The notes: generated from the letters alone by a model not told the origin. A DNA stretch of 64,000 nucleotides from Rheinheimera maricola (GCF_016918075.2 NZ_JAERPS020000004.1:124001-188000); one strand, 5' to 3'. Shown: positions 25,330-33,631, counted from the first letter of the stretch. Made by a program: numbers and translations.

Positions 25330-25720
25330 TTCACCTAACAAAGAGCGGCGTTAATGTTTGCTTTTCGCTGTGAGTTCAATCGGTCGATGCAACAACGCCA
25401 GCACTAAGCTGGCGTTATCACGGCGCGTCCTTGCGCCATTATAGAGTCCTTTCACCGGTCATGACCTGACCCGGCGTCCCATCCGGGAGCATACTTGTGC
25501 AATTACACGCAGACGTTATGCCGCGTGCTACCCGCATGATGCTGCCCCTGCACCATGCTCGCTCAGGTTTAACGGCCGTGGGCACAACCTTCTAATGCCT
25601 TTTGGCGATAGATGGGGGGTATTTATGAAGACGCATAATGATGGCCTTAACCTTAATTAGTTAACGGGTAGGCAAATTTTGAAGGCTCAGTGAAAAATAA
25701 TTGTGCAGTTATCGTCTGCC
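25330..25720. other. GC-rich hairpin-bearing intergenic block, no gene
   Basis: About 390 bases without a credible ORF, more GC-rich than its neighbours. It holds AACGCCAGC-ACTAA-GCTGGCGTT (25394-25416), GGCGC/GCGCC (25422-25437) and CCCGG/CCGGG (25470-25487). The start (CACCTAACAAAGAGCGGCGTT) resembles the 5' side of an integron attC site, but no matching 3' side was found. Confidence 0.4.
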
Positions 25721-25722
25721 GT

Positions 25723-25839
25723 TTAGTTAGACGAGGAGTACAGCTTGTTAAGTCGGGGCCTGATTATAAACAGGTAACTCAATCCACCAGAGATAACAAT
25801 GCCAACTGCGGTCAGTAGTAAATAAAGCCCTACGCTCAT
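25723..25839 (-). CDS. 38-aa single-pass membrane protein
   Basis: A short ORF from ATG at 25839, with GGAG about 10 bases upstream. Residues 3-28 form one hydrophobic helix (GLYLLLTAVGIVISGGL), followed by a basic tail RPRLNK. No family is recognised. The strong ribosome-binding site and clean transmembrane pattern support it. It lies 27 bases after the next minus-strand gene. Confidence 0.5.
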   Translation of the reverse strand: MSVGLYLLLTAVGIVISGGLSYLFIIRPRLNKLYSSSN

Positions 25840-25866
25840 GGCATTGCTCCGTTTATAAATGGTGCG

Positions 25867-26199
25867 TTAAATCGTACTGTAGATAATTGCTGTTTTCCAA
25901 CGTGCTTTTACTGACACCAGACAGCCATACCCCTTTAATTCGGTGATATCCAGGTTATGCTTTGCAGAGCCAAGCACTTTCTTCAGCCAGCCCTTTGTGA
26001 GAGTGCTTGAGGCACCAAGCAAATCAGAAATCAGCTTCTTCATATTGGCATTGCACTTCGCACCAGCGTCAATCATCTCTTCAACAACTGCTACTGTCTT
26101 TTCATTGAAGCCGCTTTTATAGGCTTTTATAGAGCTATCTTCACCAATCATCGCGATGATGACTTCGTACAACCGATCCTTTTCGTTAGTTTTTAGCAT
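25867..26199 (-). CDS. Uncharacterised 110-aa protein
   Basis: I do not recognise a family. The protein is helical with two Cys residues and a C-terminal GYGCLVSVKARWKTAI. The start at 26199 has a strong AAAGGAGG box and overlaps the end of the upstream lipoprotein gene by 14 bases, so the two are translated as an operon. No signal peptide. Confidence 0.65.
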   Translation of the reverse strand: MLKTNEKDRLYEVIIAMIGEDSSIKAYKSGFNEKTVAVVEEMIDAGAKCNANMKKLISDLLGASSTLTKGWLKKVLGSAKHNLDITELKGYGCLVSVKARWKTAIIYSTI

Positions 26200-26713
26200 T
26201 TAATCCTCCTTTGATTAAACCAGTGAATTCCTTTTTGCTCATACCCATTGAGTGAACAGTTAGAATAAAATCGCTGTTGGCGGGTTTAACCACAAAAGCC
26301 AGGCAGTTTGTTTCTTTGCATAAGCTGTATAGTTTCCCGCTATTGATGTCGTGTATTTCCAATGCAGAGAGGTCATAGTTGTAATTCACTTCCTCGCTAC
26401 TATTCTCGAATAGCTTTGCAGTTTCGGGGGGCAAGTTTGTCAGTGGGGTGCGGTTTAACAAGTAATCAGGATACTGCTGGATATTAAAACTCTGTGGCAG
26501 GTTTTCTGAATCAACAGACAGCAACCTACCTGATATCAGTTGATTATTAGCAGTTTTTACGGATAACTCGTCGCTTGAGAACACCGTTGCTCCATCCATC
26601 AGCGACTGCCGTAGAGTGAGTTTAAAATCCGCGCCAAATGATAAAGTGGTATCAGCATTTACTGAGCAAGCGCTCAATAGCACCGCCAGTATCCCTGTGA
26701 TATATGTTTTCAT
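26186..26713 (-). CDS. Uncharacterised lipoprotein
   Basis: A 175-aa protein with a lipoprotein signal peptide (ILAVLLSAC). The mature part has alternating hydrophobic residues suggestive of a beta structure, with a CKETNC motif near residue 135. No family recognised. It lies between a cytoplasmic 110-aa protein and a membrane-anchored 237-aa protein on the same strand; the three may act together at the envelope. Confidence 0.65.
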   Translation of the reverse strand: MKTYITGILAVLLSACSVNADTTLSFGADFKLTLRQSLMDGATVFSSDELSVKTANNQLISGRLLSVDSENLPQSFNIQQYPDYLLNRTPLTNLPPETAKLFENSSEEVNYNYDLSALEIHDINSGKLYSLCKETNCLAFVVKPANSDFILTVHSMGMSKKEFTGLIKGGLNAKN

Positions 26714-26804
26714 AATGCATCCTTATCTGAATACCTTATGATGCATTATGGTCAACTAAATGTAAATTTAATTATGGTTTTTTTAGCTTGTTAGAAAACG
26801 AATG

Positions 26805-27518
26805 TCATTTTCGCCAGATTAGCCAGGATGAAACGCCTATAAACACAACAAAGGCAATACCAAACCAGGAGAAGTGCTGATGAAAGTCTTTATCAACAGT
26901 CACTGTGTTTTGTTTTGCTTCGTTAGGCGGGTTAGAGGGGGTGGAAGTATACACTGGCATGGTTTCATAGTGGGGCTGCTGTTGAATAGGTGGGGGGGCA
27001 GAACCTGAAACTCCAGCCGTTAGTGGGGTGAAATTTAATGATTGCCACATCTGATCAAACCGCTTACGTTGCTCACTTTTATGGTCAGCACATTTTACGA
27101 AATCTGCTTCCGACAAGTTTTTCTGCCGACACTGCTTTGGCACTTGATAGTACTGGCTCCAAGCTGCGGCTTTATCGCCTTTGAAAATATGGTTGGTGGC
27201 AGACCAGTCCGGCATGTTTTGTTGTGTCGTACTTGAGTGCGTCGAATTTGACCGTGGGGCAGTAGGATGCTCCCCACTATTTGAGACTTTCGCTTCGTTT
27301 TCAAACGGGGATGAGCAATGCTGCCCAATCAACTGAAATAACTCGCGATCACGCTTGTTCAGCCAATTACCTTCTGCAACACCATACCCCTGATTCATCC
27401 TTTTACGGATCTGCTCTTTTTGTGCCTTTAGACCATCACATTGTGCTTCAGAGTATTGTGTAGCCGCTGAAAGCAACGAGGAAGTAAGTAGTGTTGTTAT
27501 AAGAAATATCCGTTTCAT
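26805..27518 (-). CDS. Uncharacterised secreted protein with C-terminal membrane helix
   Basis: A 237-aa protein with a signal peptide (residues 1-19, LLTSSLLSAATQ), a hydrophilic body rich in Gln, Ser, Pro and Asn with several Cys, and a C-terminal helix (WFGIAFVVFIGVSSWLIWRK). This topology puts the body in the periplasm, anchored at its C-terminus. No domain recognised. It is the first gene of a leftward group with the lipoprotein downstream. Confidence 0.6.
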   Translation of the reverse strand: MKRIFLITTLLTSSLLSAATQYSEAQCDGLKAQKEQIRKRMNQGYGVAEGNWLNKRDRELFQLIGQHCSSPFENEAKVSNSGEHPTAPRSNSTHSSTTQQNMPDWSATNHIFKGDKAAAWSQYYQVPKQCRQKNLSEADFVKCADHKSEQRKRFDQMWQSLNFTPLTAGVSGSAPPPIQQQPHYETMPVYTSTPSNPPNEAKQNTVTVDKDFHQHFSWFGIAFVVFIGVSSWLIWRK

Positions 27519-27834
27519 TTATACGTCGCTGCATCCAATACAGGTACTGCATGGTAACTATTTCACGTCTGTTTGGCCAACTTAATATTTCAACTTTTTT
27601 CGCAAAAAGGTCATCCTTATTGCTGCCTAAGATTAGATTTAATTGTTGTATTTTTATTCAACACCTTGACCTCTACTACTAGAAGGTCGTTGAAGGAGTT
27701 ACCTATGTTTGTTTCAAATACATTGATCAGATGTATTTTTAAGTTATTGTAGTTTATGAAGATGCGGTGTGGTGTTTTGCAGAATCTACCCACCGAAAAA
27801 ACACAAAACTGTGCCGACTGTCTGGAGGGCAATT

Positions 27835-28758
27835 ATGGAAGAGAGTAGTCATCGAATAGCCTATGCCCTTCACATGATAAAAAAGTGGGTGTACGGAAGA
27901 GATGAGCGGGACATACTAGAGCGAGATGGAGAGCCCGTGACACCGGAAGAATTTAGTCTTTCTATGAAGGGCAAAATATTTTGCCCTGTTTGCACTACGC
28001 CTCTATCAAGATCTCCAGATACGGCATCCATTACAACAAATAGTAGGGCAGCCCATTTTAAACATAAGCCCACTTACTCGAAAATACCATGTCGATTAAA
28101 AACCAAGAAAAAGGAAGGTTTATCATATAAAAACGAAGAGGAAGCTTCAAAAGCTGTTGAAGATAAAGCTTTAGTAATTGTGTCTGACTGGATGAGCCAT
28201 CCACCAACAGAAGACTATGATATTGATGAAAATGGAGAGTTTAACCAAACAGCAATAGAAGACGAGGACGGCCCTGAAACAGACATTACAATCGGCAGGC
28301 ATAATGGCCGAGAGTTCAAGCTGCCAAGCAAAATTTCAAGTGTCACTGCTTTATGTCGGGATTTTGATAAAAATCTGCACAGAGGTTATCACTTCCCTGA
28401 TTCGGCATTTCCAATGTTACTATCAGATATGCTCTTTGATACTGATCGCATAACAGCAGATACGGATGGAAAAAAACGTCTATTTTTCGGCAAGGTGGTT
28501 GGATATCGTAGGTTAGCTAAGCGAAACATAATCTACATCAAAAACGGGAGTTTTGGTGAGTTTAAGATATACACATGGCCTAAATTTGATGAACGAAAGC
28601 ATATTAATGCTGAGTCGGTAGGTCGCTACATACTATTTCACTCAAGTCTTGCTTGGGAAGGTAGTATTCCTCGATGTTTTGTAGATAGTTGGGGGCAATA
28701 TAGTTTGCTTCCTCAAAAATATGAGAAGCACCTTATTCGTCTTAAAAGAAGAATTTAG
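27835..28758 (+). CDS. CoiA-like zinc-finger protein, uncharacterised
   Basis: A 307-aa protein starting at the ATG at 27835, which has GGAGGG upstream; the longer frame from 27769 lacks support. Residues about 45-85 contain CPVCTTPL and, after 25 residues, AHFKHKPT with a following Cys, the zinc-finger-like layout at the front of CoiA-type competence/nuclease proteins. A clear nuclease motif is not visible downstream. The middle is acidic (EDEDGPETD). The gene stands alone facing right. Confidence 0.6.
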   Translation: MEESSHRIAYALHMIKKWVYGRDERDILERDGEPVTPEEFSLSMKGKIFCPVCTTPLSRSPDTASITTNSRAAHFKHKPTYSKIPCRLKTKKKEGLSYKNEEEASKAVEDKALVIVSDWMSHPPTEDYDIDENGEFNQTAIEDEDGPETDITIGRHNGREFKLPSKISSVTALCRDFDKNLHRGYHFPDSAFPMLLSDMLFDTDRITADTDGKKRLFFGKVVGYRRLAKRNIIYIKNGSFGEFKIYTWPKFDERKHINAESVGRYILFHSSLAWEGSIPRCFVDSWGQYSLLPQKYEKHLIRLKRRI

Positions 28759-28895
28759 AAAGACAAACCACATCAAATGCTTTTCGATGGAGGTTTAGCC
28801 AATTGCTAAGTGCATGCGACAGCGGTGTTATAGTCCGTTACTCGCACAATTGGCGTCAGTATCAGGAAATTAGGGTGTTAAGTTAAGGACTAATA

Positions 28896-29033
28896 CTATA
28901 CCGCTTTTCTTAATTTCCAGTGTTCGAACTCGAATACAGCATCAATCGGTAATACACCCTAATAATAAATGTTACCGTCTTTAATCGTTTTCCCCTTGAC
29001 CTGAGGGATTAACTTGCCATGGCTTTGCTTAGG
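28896..29033 (-). pseudogene. Short coding-like remnant with one in-frame stop
   Basis: On the minus strand one frame reads KLIPQVKGKTIKDGNIYY, a TAG at 28959-28961, then GVLPIDAVFEFEHWKLRKAV and a stop. Residue usage looks like real protein on both sides of the TAG. There is no start codon or ribosome-binding site. I do not recognise the parent protein. The rest of 28759-29082 shows nothing else except an inverted TTAGGGTGT/ACACCCTAA pair (28870 and 28953). Confidence 0.4.
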
Positions 29034-29082
29034 CTAGTTCAGTAGTTCAGTATTATCAAGACATTATCTAGGATCTGGTTGA

Positions 29083-30030
29083 TTAGGAGTATGGCTTAAA
29101 TACATGCTCCATGCACTTCAAGTGTCTAAACATGGAAGAGTTTTTGAGAATAAAATTGTAACGTGATCCTCTCTTATCTGCTTTAATTTCCTCTTCCGAG
29201 CGGACATCTATACTCCATTGCTCTTTAAGATAATAGAAAAGCACAGCACGAACCGAGACTGATAACTGGTTTGTAGAAGAGTCCACACCGTACTCGTGAA
29301 TTAGAACAGACTTTTTTTTGAAATCGTTATGAATACTAGGATGAATTTCAAGTATAACTGGAATAATGGTCTGCCAATCAGCATCACTCTGGATCGTTTG
29401 GTGTCTCTTCGCAAAACTTTGAGGCGCTTCAGTTACTGAACTAACCCTTGAGAAATTAAAGGATCTAAAGTCACCGTCAGGCGTTGAGTCGCTAATGCTG
29501 AATGCTCTAAACATCCAGGAGATCCCATCGTAAAATATGGCAGTGGGATAAAGAGTCCTATCATCATGAACTTTACTGGAATGTGAAAGGTACTTACATA
29601 CGATAGCGCTTTTGTTGCTAATTGCTCTTGTGACTTTTGCAACTAGATTTACGTCTAGTTTTTTTGGCATAAAACCAACCCGCTCATACGGCAAGGTTGG
29701 CGTAACATTAAACTTTCCTTTATTAAAGCCATTAGCAAGCATCCCAAGAGCATTCTCAGCGTCATAATTAAGCAGCGGATTAAAGCTGCTGAATTTAATA
29801 ACATTTTTAGCCTCTTTGTGGACATATTCAACATTATCTTGTCTATATTCCCGATAGTCAGAAATTGCTGCCGAAGCTGATGCCACCTTAATACCAAAGA
29901 AGTCAGTGAGATCTTGTCGTGTAAGGCTTCCCTTAAACATAAGCAAGAAATCTATATATGCTAAGCGATCTGTTTTTGAAACGTTGCCCACTTCGTCGAG
30001 CAACTGTTCGTAGGTATATACTTTGTCCAT
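29083..30030 (-). CDS. WYL-domain transcriptional regulator (CapW/BrxR-like)
   Basis: A 315-aa protein. The N-terminal 70 residues form a helix-turn-helix region (LLMFKGSLTRQDLTDFFGI). A WYL domain lies at about residues 130-210 (KYLSHSSKVHDDRTLYPTAI, then SWMFRAFSI), and a dimerisation tail ends the protein. This is the layout of the CapW/BrxR repressors that hold CBASS, BREX and other defence operons off. The start at 30030 has GAGGGAAGG. It is divergent from the ubiquitin-like operon with a palindromic operator candidate between them. Confidence 0.85.
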   Translation of the reverse strand: MDKVYTYEQLLDEVGNVSKTDRLAYIDFLLMFKGSLTRQDLTDFFGIKVASASAAISDYREYRQDNVEYVHKEAKNVIKFSSFNPLLNYDAENALGMLANGFNKGKFNVTPTLPYERVGFMPKKLDVNLVAKVTRAISNKSAIVCKYLSHSSKVHDDRTLYPTAIFYDGISWMFRAFSISDSTPDGDFRSFNFSRVSSVTEAPQSFAKRHQTIQSDADWQTIIPVILEIHPSIHNDFKKKSVLIHEYGVDSSTNQLSVSVRAVLFYYLKEQWSIDVRSEEEIKADKRGSRYNFILKNSSMFRHLKCMEHVFKPYS

Positions 30031-30063
30031 AACCTTCCCTCTTGTCTGCACTAATACTAACGT

Positions 30064-30093
30064 TTTTTTTCAAACTGGCAAGAGTGAAAAAAA
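30064..30093. promoter_or_regulatory. Operator candidate for the WYL regulator
   Basis: Perfect 9-bp inverted repeat TTTTTTTCA (30064-30072) and TGAAAAAAA (30085-30093), spacer 12, in the divergent promoter region. Two more imperfect repeats follow: AGCTCA/TGAGCT near 30150 and TGCGGT/ACCGCA near 30168-30199. Confidence 0.5.
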
Positions 30094-30229
30094 TATTTGC
30101 AAAGATCTATTGATCATTGTGGCAGATCTAAATATTATACGTGGTGTAGCTCAGTTTTTGAGCTTGGTTGCGGTAAGTCAACGTTTTTACTAACCGCATA
30201 TATCATCAATGAAGTTAATAGGAGGCCTT

Positions 30230-30409
30230 ATGGCTACTAACGGAAAACCTGGTGACAACAGAAGGCACGGTGCTGTTCGCGACCGTTCACAAACTCAAAC
30301 GCCTAGTGGGCATTGGGTAAAAAGAGACGCAGAAACTGGGCGGTTCATGGATGTGAAGACATCTGATAAAGAACCGTACAAGGGAGTAAGAAAAGAAAAA
30401 AGGCAATAG
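30230..30409 (+). CDS. Small basic protein at the head of the ubiquitin-like operon
   Basis: A 59-aa, strongly basic protein (GDNRRHGAVRDRSQ, then KTSDKEPYKGVRKEKRQ). AGGAGG precedes the ATG at 30230. Similar small GDNRR/KGVR proteins occur in bacterial accessory regions, from memory, without a known role. It could bind nucleic acid or serve as a modification target; both are inference. A hairpin (30400-30407 with 30419-30426) covers its stop. Confidence 0.7.
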   Translation: MATNGKPGDNRRHGAVRDRSQTQTPSGHWVKRDAETGRFMDVKTSDKEPYKGVRKEKRQ

Positions 30410-30426
30410 CGTAAAGCGATTGCCTT

Positions 30427-30553
30427 CATGTGAAACGTGAAAGCAGCTGTTAGCACAGAAGCTTTCAGGCTCAAGTGAGAGGACTTTGGCCTCATCAGAT
30501 AGCCTTACATCTTGGCGGATGTCTTAAAAGCATATCTGGTGATGTTTCACATG
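30427..30553 (+). promoter_or_regulatory. Structured intergenic leader before the ubiquitin-like gene
   Basis: A 10-bp perfect inverted repeat (CATGTGAAAC at 30427-30436, GTTTCACATG at 30544-30553) encloses 107 bases with inner hairpins such as ACATC-TTGGCG-GATGT. It lies between the small basic gene and the ubiquitin-like gene. It could be an attenuator, a processing site or an ncRNA. Confidence 0.4.
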
Positions 30554-30641
30554 GCAAGTAATTCCTCCATATACCACTTTGCAGTGCGATTTTCGCAATA
30601 CTGCAGCGAAGCACAATGTTAATTAATTGGAGGGCATTGTC

Positions 30642-30917
30642 ATGAATGACAATCCACAAAGTAATAAAGCACATGATCAAGACAAAACCTTCGACATTAT
30701 AGTCAACGGGCGACTTAAAACAGTTACCAATAAGTTTCTGTCGTTTATTGATGTGGTCAAACTAGCGTTTGGTGAATATATCGAGAACGGTAACCGGATT
30801 TACACAATGACGTTCAAGAAGGGAGCCGACAAACATGAGGGCACTCTCGTTCTGGGGGAGGAAGTTCGGATTAAATCGGGGGTGATCTTTAATGTCACAT
30901 CAACTGATAAGTCTTAA
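30642..30917 (+). CDS. Ubiquitin-like protein, multiubiquitin-domain family, single copy
   Basis: A 91-aa protein whose residues 15-87 match the multiubiquitin (beta-grasp) domain: FDIIVNGRLKTVTNKFLSF, then VKLAFG, YTMTFKKGAD and EVRIKSGVIFNVT. The start at 30642 follows GGAGG. The C-terminus is TSTDKS, with no di-glycine, although such domains are usually activated through the C-terminal residue. It overlaps the E1-like gene by 26 bases. It is the likely modifier of the operon. Confidence 0.85.
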   Translation: MNDNPQSNKAHDQDKTFDIIVNGRLKTVTNKFLSFIDVVKLAFGEYIENGNRIYTMTFKKGADKHEGTLVLGEEVRIKSGVIFNVTSTDKS

Positions 30918-32082
30918 CGCTGACTTGCTGCAACTCCAAAACGAGGGGTATGAGCTGGAAATTTTCATCAAACAAAGTTCGGCTTTTGCTTTAGTGCATA
31001 ATGTGCCATATGTATCTGCCGGACCGGAAATAAAGCGCGGCACATTAGTGTCTACGCTCTTATTACAAGGTGAAAAGACGAGCAAACCTACTGACCATGT
31101 TATGTATTTTGTTGGTGATGATCCTTGTGATAAAGATGGGAATATCTTACAGCAAATTCAACATGCAATTGGTAAGACCGAATTGGCTCCAGGTTTTTTT
31201 ACAGACCGGTCATTTTCGAACAAACCTAGTGGTGGATACAGTGACTATCATCACAAGTTTACGCAATATATAAGGTTGTTGTCTCACCCAGCAAAGTCTT
31301 TAGACTCATCGGCTACTGCTGAAACGTTTAAACCTATAGAGACATCAAGCGACGAGCAAATATTCGAGTACCTTGATACTAATGCTACTCGCTGTGGGAT
31401 TGCTGCATTGTCGTCTAACTTTCAGAAATACAAGGTAGGTATCGTAGGTTTAGGAGGCACTGGTAGTTATATTCTGGACTTTGTTGCAAAAACACCAGTT
31501 GCCGAAATTCATTTGTTTGATGGAGATAAATACTCTCAACACAATGCGTTTAGAAGTCCTGGAGCAACTTCGCTTGCACAGTTAGTCCAGTCCCCATATA
31601 AAGCTGAGTACTTTAAAGAGTTATATGGCCGCTTACATCGGGGTATACGCGCACATGTCTCATATATTCATGATGCGAACCTTTCATTACTGGAAGATAT
31701 GAACTTTGTATTTATCAGTATCGATAACGGGGAAATAAAAAGGATGCTTTTTGACTATTTACTGTCAAAAGACATCCCATTTATCGACGTAGGTTTGGGA
31801 GTTGAAAACGCTGAAGGGAAGCTATCTGGTATAATTAGAACCACTTATGTGACGACACAGTGCTCAGATCATGTTGATAAGTGTGTATCCATGGAAAGTG
31901 CGAGAGGCGATCTATATTCGACGAATATTCAGATTGCAGAACTTAATGCTTTCAATGCAGTTATGGCAGTTATTAAATGGAAAAAGCATCTTGGTTTTTA
32001 CCACGATTTCAATTTTGAAATAAATTCTACATACACCATCGACGCACATATGCTTTTGGGAGAAGAGCCCAATGCAGCATAA
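30892..32082 (+). CDS. E1-like ThiF adenylyltransferase with N-terminal DUF6791 domain
   Basis: A 396-aa fusion. Residues 1-150 match DUF6791 (VPYVSAGPEIKRGTLVSTL, TDHVMYFVGDDPC with Cys79, and GGYSDYHHKFTQYI). Residues 175-390 are an E1/ThiF domain: nucleotide loop GLGGTGS (186-192), acidic FDGDKYSQHNAFR (Asp210, Arg221), ISIDNG, and a candidate catalytic cysteine C324 in TTQCSD with C331 close by. It should adenylate and possibly thioester-link the upstream modifier. No separate E2 gene is present, so the N-terminal domain may do that job; that is inference. Confidence 0.88.
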   Translation: MSHQLISLNADLLQLQNEGYELEIFIKQSSAFALVHNVPYVSAGPEIKRGTLVSTLLLQGEKTSKPTDHVMYFVGDDPCDKDGNILQQIQHAIGKTELAPGFFTDRSFSNKPSGGYSDYHHKFTQYIRLLSHPAKSLDSSATAETFKPIETSSDEQIFEYLDTNATRCGIAALSSNFQKYKVGIVGLGGTGSYILDFVAKTPVAEIHLFDGDKYSQHNAFRSPGATSLAQLVQSPYKAEYFKELYGRLHRGIRAHVSYIHDANLSLLEDMNFVFISIDNGEIKRMLFDYLLSKDIPFIDVGLGVENAEGKLSGIIRTTYVTTQCSDHVDKCVSMESARGDLYSTNIQIAELNAFNAVMAVIKWKKHLGFYHDFNFEINSTYTIDAHMLLGEEPNAA

Positions 32083-32458
32083 GTTTGTTGAGTTCATACC
32101 TGATGAGTTGGCTTCAGACATCCTGTACATCTCATTGGATTACGGTTCTGCTGTTCACAAATGTGGATGTGGTTGTGGAGAGGAGATTGTAACTCCTCTT
32201 TCACCTACGGATTGGAAAATTACTTTCAATGGGGAGACTGTTTCCTTGCATCCATCGGTTGGGAACTGGTCTCTTCCATGTCAGTCACATTATCTGATAA
32301 AAGAAAACCAGATTGTCTGGTGCGGGAAATGGTCTAAGAAGCAGATCCAGTCAGGACGGCACGCCGACTCAGTCATAAAACAAAAGTTCTTCAAACAGAG
32401 GCTGTCAAAATGGCAAAGTATTCTTAGTTGGATTTCCAGAAGATTGGGATTACGGTGA
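32072..32458 (+). CDS. DUF6527 family cysteine-rich protein
   Basis: A 128-aa protein with the family features KFVEFIP, a CGCGCG cluster (C31, C33, C35), TPLSPTDW, HPSVGNW, and C70-QSH plus C84 later. The Cys/His set suggests metal binding or catalysis. It overlaps the E1-like gene by 11 bases. DUF6527 is a regular companion of multiubiquitin and DUF6791-ThiF proteins; whether it is an E2-, ligase- or protease-like factor is not known. The C-terminal 45 residues are basic. Confidence 0.85.
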   Translation: MQHKFVEFIPDELASDILYISLDYGSAVHKCGCGCGEEIVTPLSPTDWKITFNGETVSLHPSVGNWSLPCQSHYLIKENQIVWCGKWSKKQIQSGRHADSVIKQKFFKQRLSKWQSILSWISRRLGLR

Positions 32459-32532
32459 AAAGAGTAATTGTGTTTGATGACCGAATATCGTCGTTAGACG
32501 GCGATATTCTCAACATTTTGGATTACCACTAA
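32455..32532 (+). CDS. Candidate 25-aa ORF in the ubiquitin-like operon
   Basis: GTG at 32455 overlaps the DUF6527 stop (GTGA), the typical coupled arrangement. It reads KRVIVFDDRISSLDGDI then a short tail. No family is recognised and no ribosome-binding site of its own is needed if coupled. Confidence 0.35.
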   Translation: MKRVIVFDDRISSLDGDILNILDYH

Positions 32533-32549
32533 AATCACAAGGAGTCATT

Positions 32550-33032
32550 GTGCAACAAATTCATGAGCGAGTAATTGTAACGAATGATCTATCGTGCATG
32601 AGAGGAAATGATACGGTTGCCGTTGTCCACGCTTGTAAAAGTCCCTGCCACCAAGGAGCTGTAGGCTATCGAGGTAAATTGCCAAGTACACACCCAAATT
32701 ACTTGGTTCTTGAACAAGAAAACGATCTGTATCTCAATATTATCGATCCGCCCGTACCTTTGTTTATGCCACCACTGTTTTCTGCTTTTTTAGAGTTTTC
32801 CATTAAGCATTGGGGGCAAGGTAAACAGCTTCTAATCCACTGCAATCAAGGTGAATCGAGGGCTCCTTCGTTAGCGATGCTATTTTTAGCGAAGGGTCTT
32901 TCTGTTATCCCGGATACATCGTATGAAGCGGCCAGAATCGAATTTGAAAAGCTTTATCCAAGATATAACCCAGGAAAAGGTATCGAAATGTATTTTTCCA
33001 TAAACTGGACGCGCCTTGGAAGTGACTTTTAG
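32550..33032 (+). CDS. Dual-specificity phosphatase-like protein
   Basis: A 160-aa protein with the cysteine phosphatase signature HCNQGESRAPS (His97, Cys98, Arg104), preceded by LNIIDPPVP whose Asp66 can be the general acid. The GTG start at 32550 has AAGGAG. It follows the DUF6527 gene in the same direction and probably belongs to the operon. A phosphatase in a ubiquitin-like conjugation locus is unusual; it could control the system or process a nucleotide or phosphoprotein signal. The substrate is unknown. Confidence 0.82.
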   Translation: MQQIHERVIVTNDLSCMRGNDTVAVVHACKSPCHQGAVGYRGKLPSTHPNYLVLEQENDLYLNIIDPPVPLFMPPLFSAFLEFSIKHWGQGKQLLIHCNQGESRAPSLAMLFLAKGLSVIPDTSYEAARIEFEKLYPRYNPGKGIEMYFSINWTRLGSDF

Positions 33033-33295
33033 CAAGGCCAGCCAGAGGCAAATCAAACCCTCAAATTTGTTCTTGGTTATGTCTCCTCTGCTGACAAGGC
33101 TAGCACCTGCAATACGTTCTAATGAATCGTAACTAATCACCTGAAATCTTACACCTCGTTTTATTAACCCTTTGAAAAACCGCTTGCTATTCGATCGAAA
33201 ATAATTAAGTTCGGGAAAATGCTTCAGCTTGGTAGCGTTAAACACTGCTGACAAGCCGGGCTGAATTTTGGCATTTAAACGATAAGGAAAAAGTT

Positions 33296-33607
33296 ATGAG
33301 TTTTTATAGTTGGTTTAGCGGGCTGTTTGATGACGGCTCTGTCCGGTTTGATTCTGTGACGGATTCAGTGTCTGAGCAGCTTGAAGTTAACCCGGCAAGC
33401 GGATTGCTGATGGTTGGTGGTATCGGTGGCGTTGATTCAGACGGCAACCCTTATGGCACCGATAACAGTACCCCTATTAGTTGTGACTTCATAGTCACCG
33501 GCCTTGACGATCACAGCAGTTGTTCAACAATGGATATGTTCGACAGCGGCTCTTCAAATTCCTTCGATGATTCTTACAGCACCGGTTCTAGCTTTGATAG
33601 CTGGTAG
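33296..33607 (+). CDS. Small Ser/Asp-rich protein with NPASGL..GNPYGT motif
   Basis: A 103-aa protein starting at 33296 after GATAAGGAAAAAG. The middle has NPASGLLMVGGIGGVDSDG followed by NPYGTD, a pattern I have seen in short proteins of enterobacterial islands, always unexplained. The tail is low-complexity Ser, Asp and Phe (SSNSFDDSYSTGSSFDSW). There is no signal peptide. It lies just before a 32-aa membrane peptide gene in the same direction. Confidence 0.65.
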   Translation: MSFYSWFSGLFDDGSVRFDSVTDSVSEQLEVNPASGLLMVGGIGGVDSDGNPYGTDNSTPISCDFIVTGLDDHSSCSTMDMFDSGSSNSFDDSYSTGSSFDSW

Positions 33608-33631
33608 CCGCTCAGAGCAGAGGATAGACAG

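Noticed and set aside
25330..25720. Possible integron attC site (CCTAAC at 25333, GTTATG at 25515)
   Set aside because: The two ends are not complementary as R'' and R' boxes must be, the spacing is long, and no intI gene is present.
32886..33254. A 122-codon minus-strand frame opposite the phosphatase gene
   Set aside because: Half lies antisense to a well-supported gene and the rest shows no ribosome-binding site or family; a remnant at 33050-33254 cannot be excluded.
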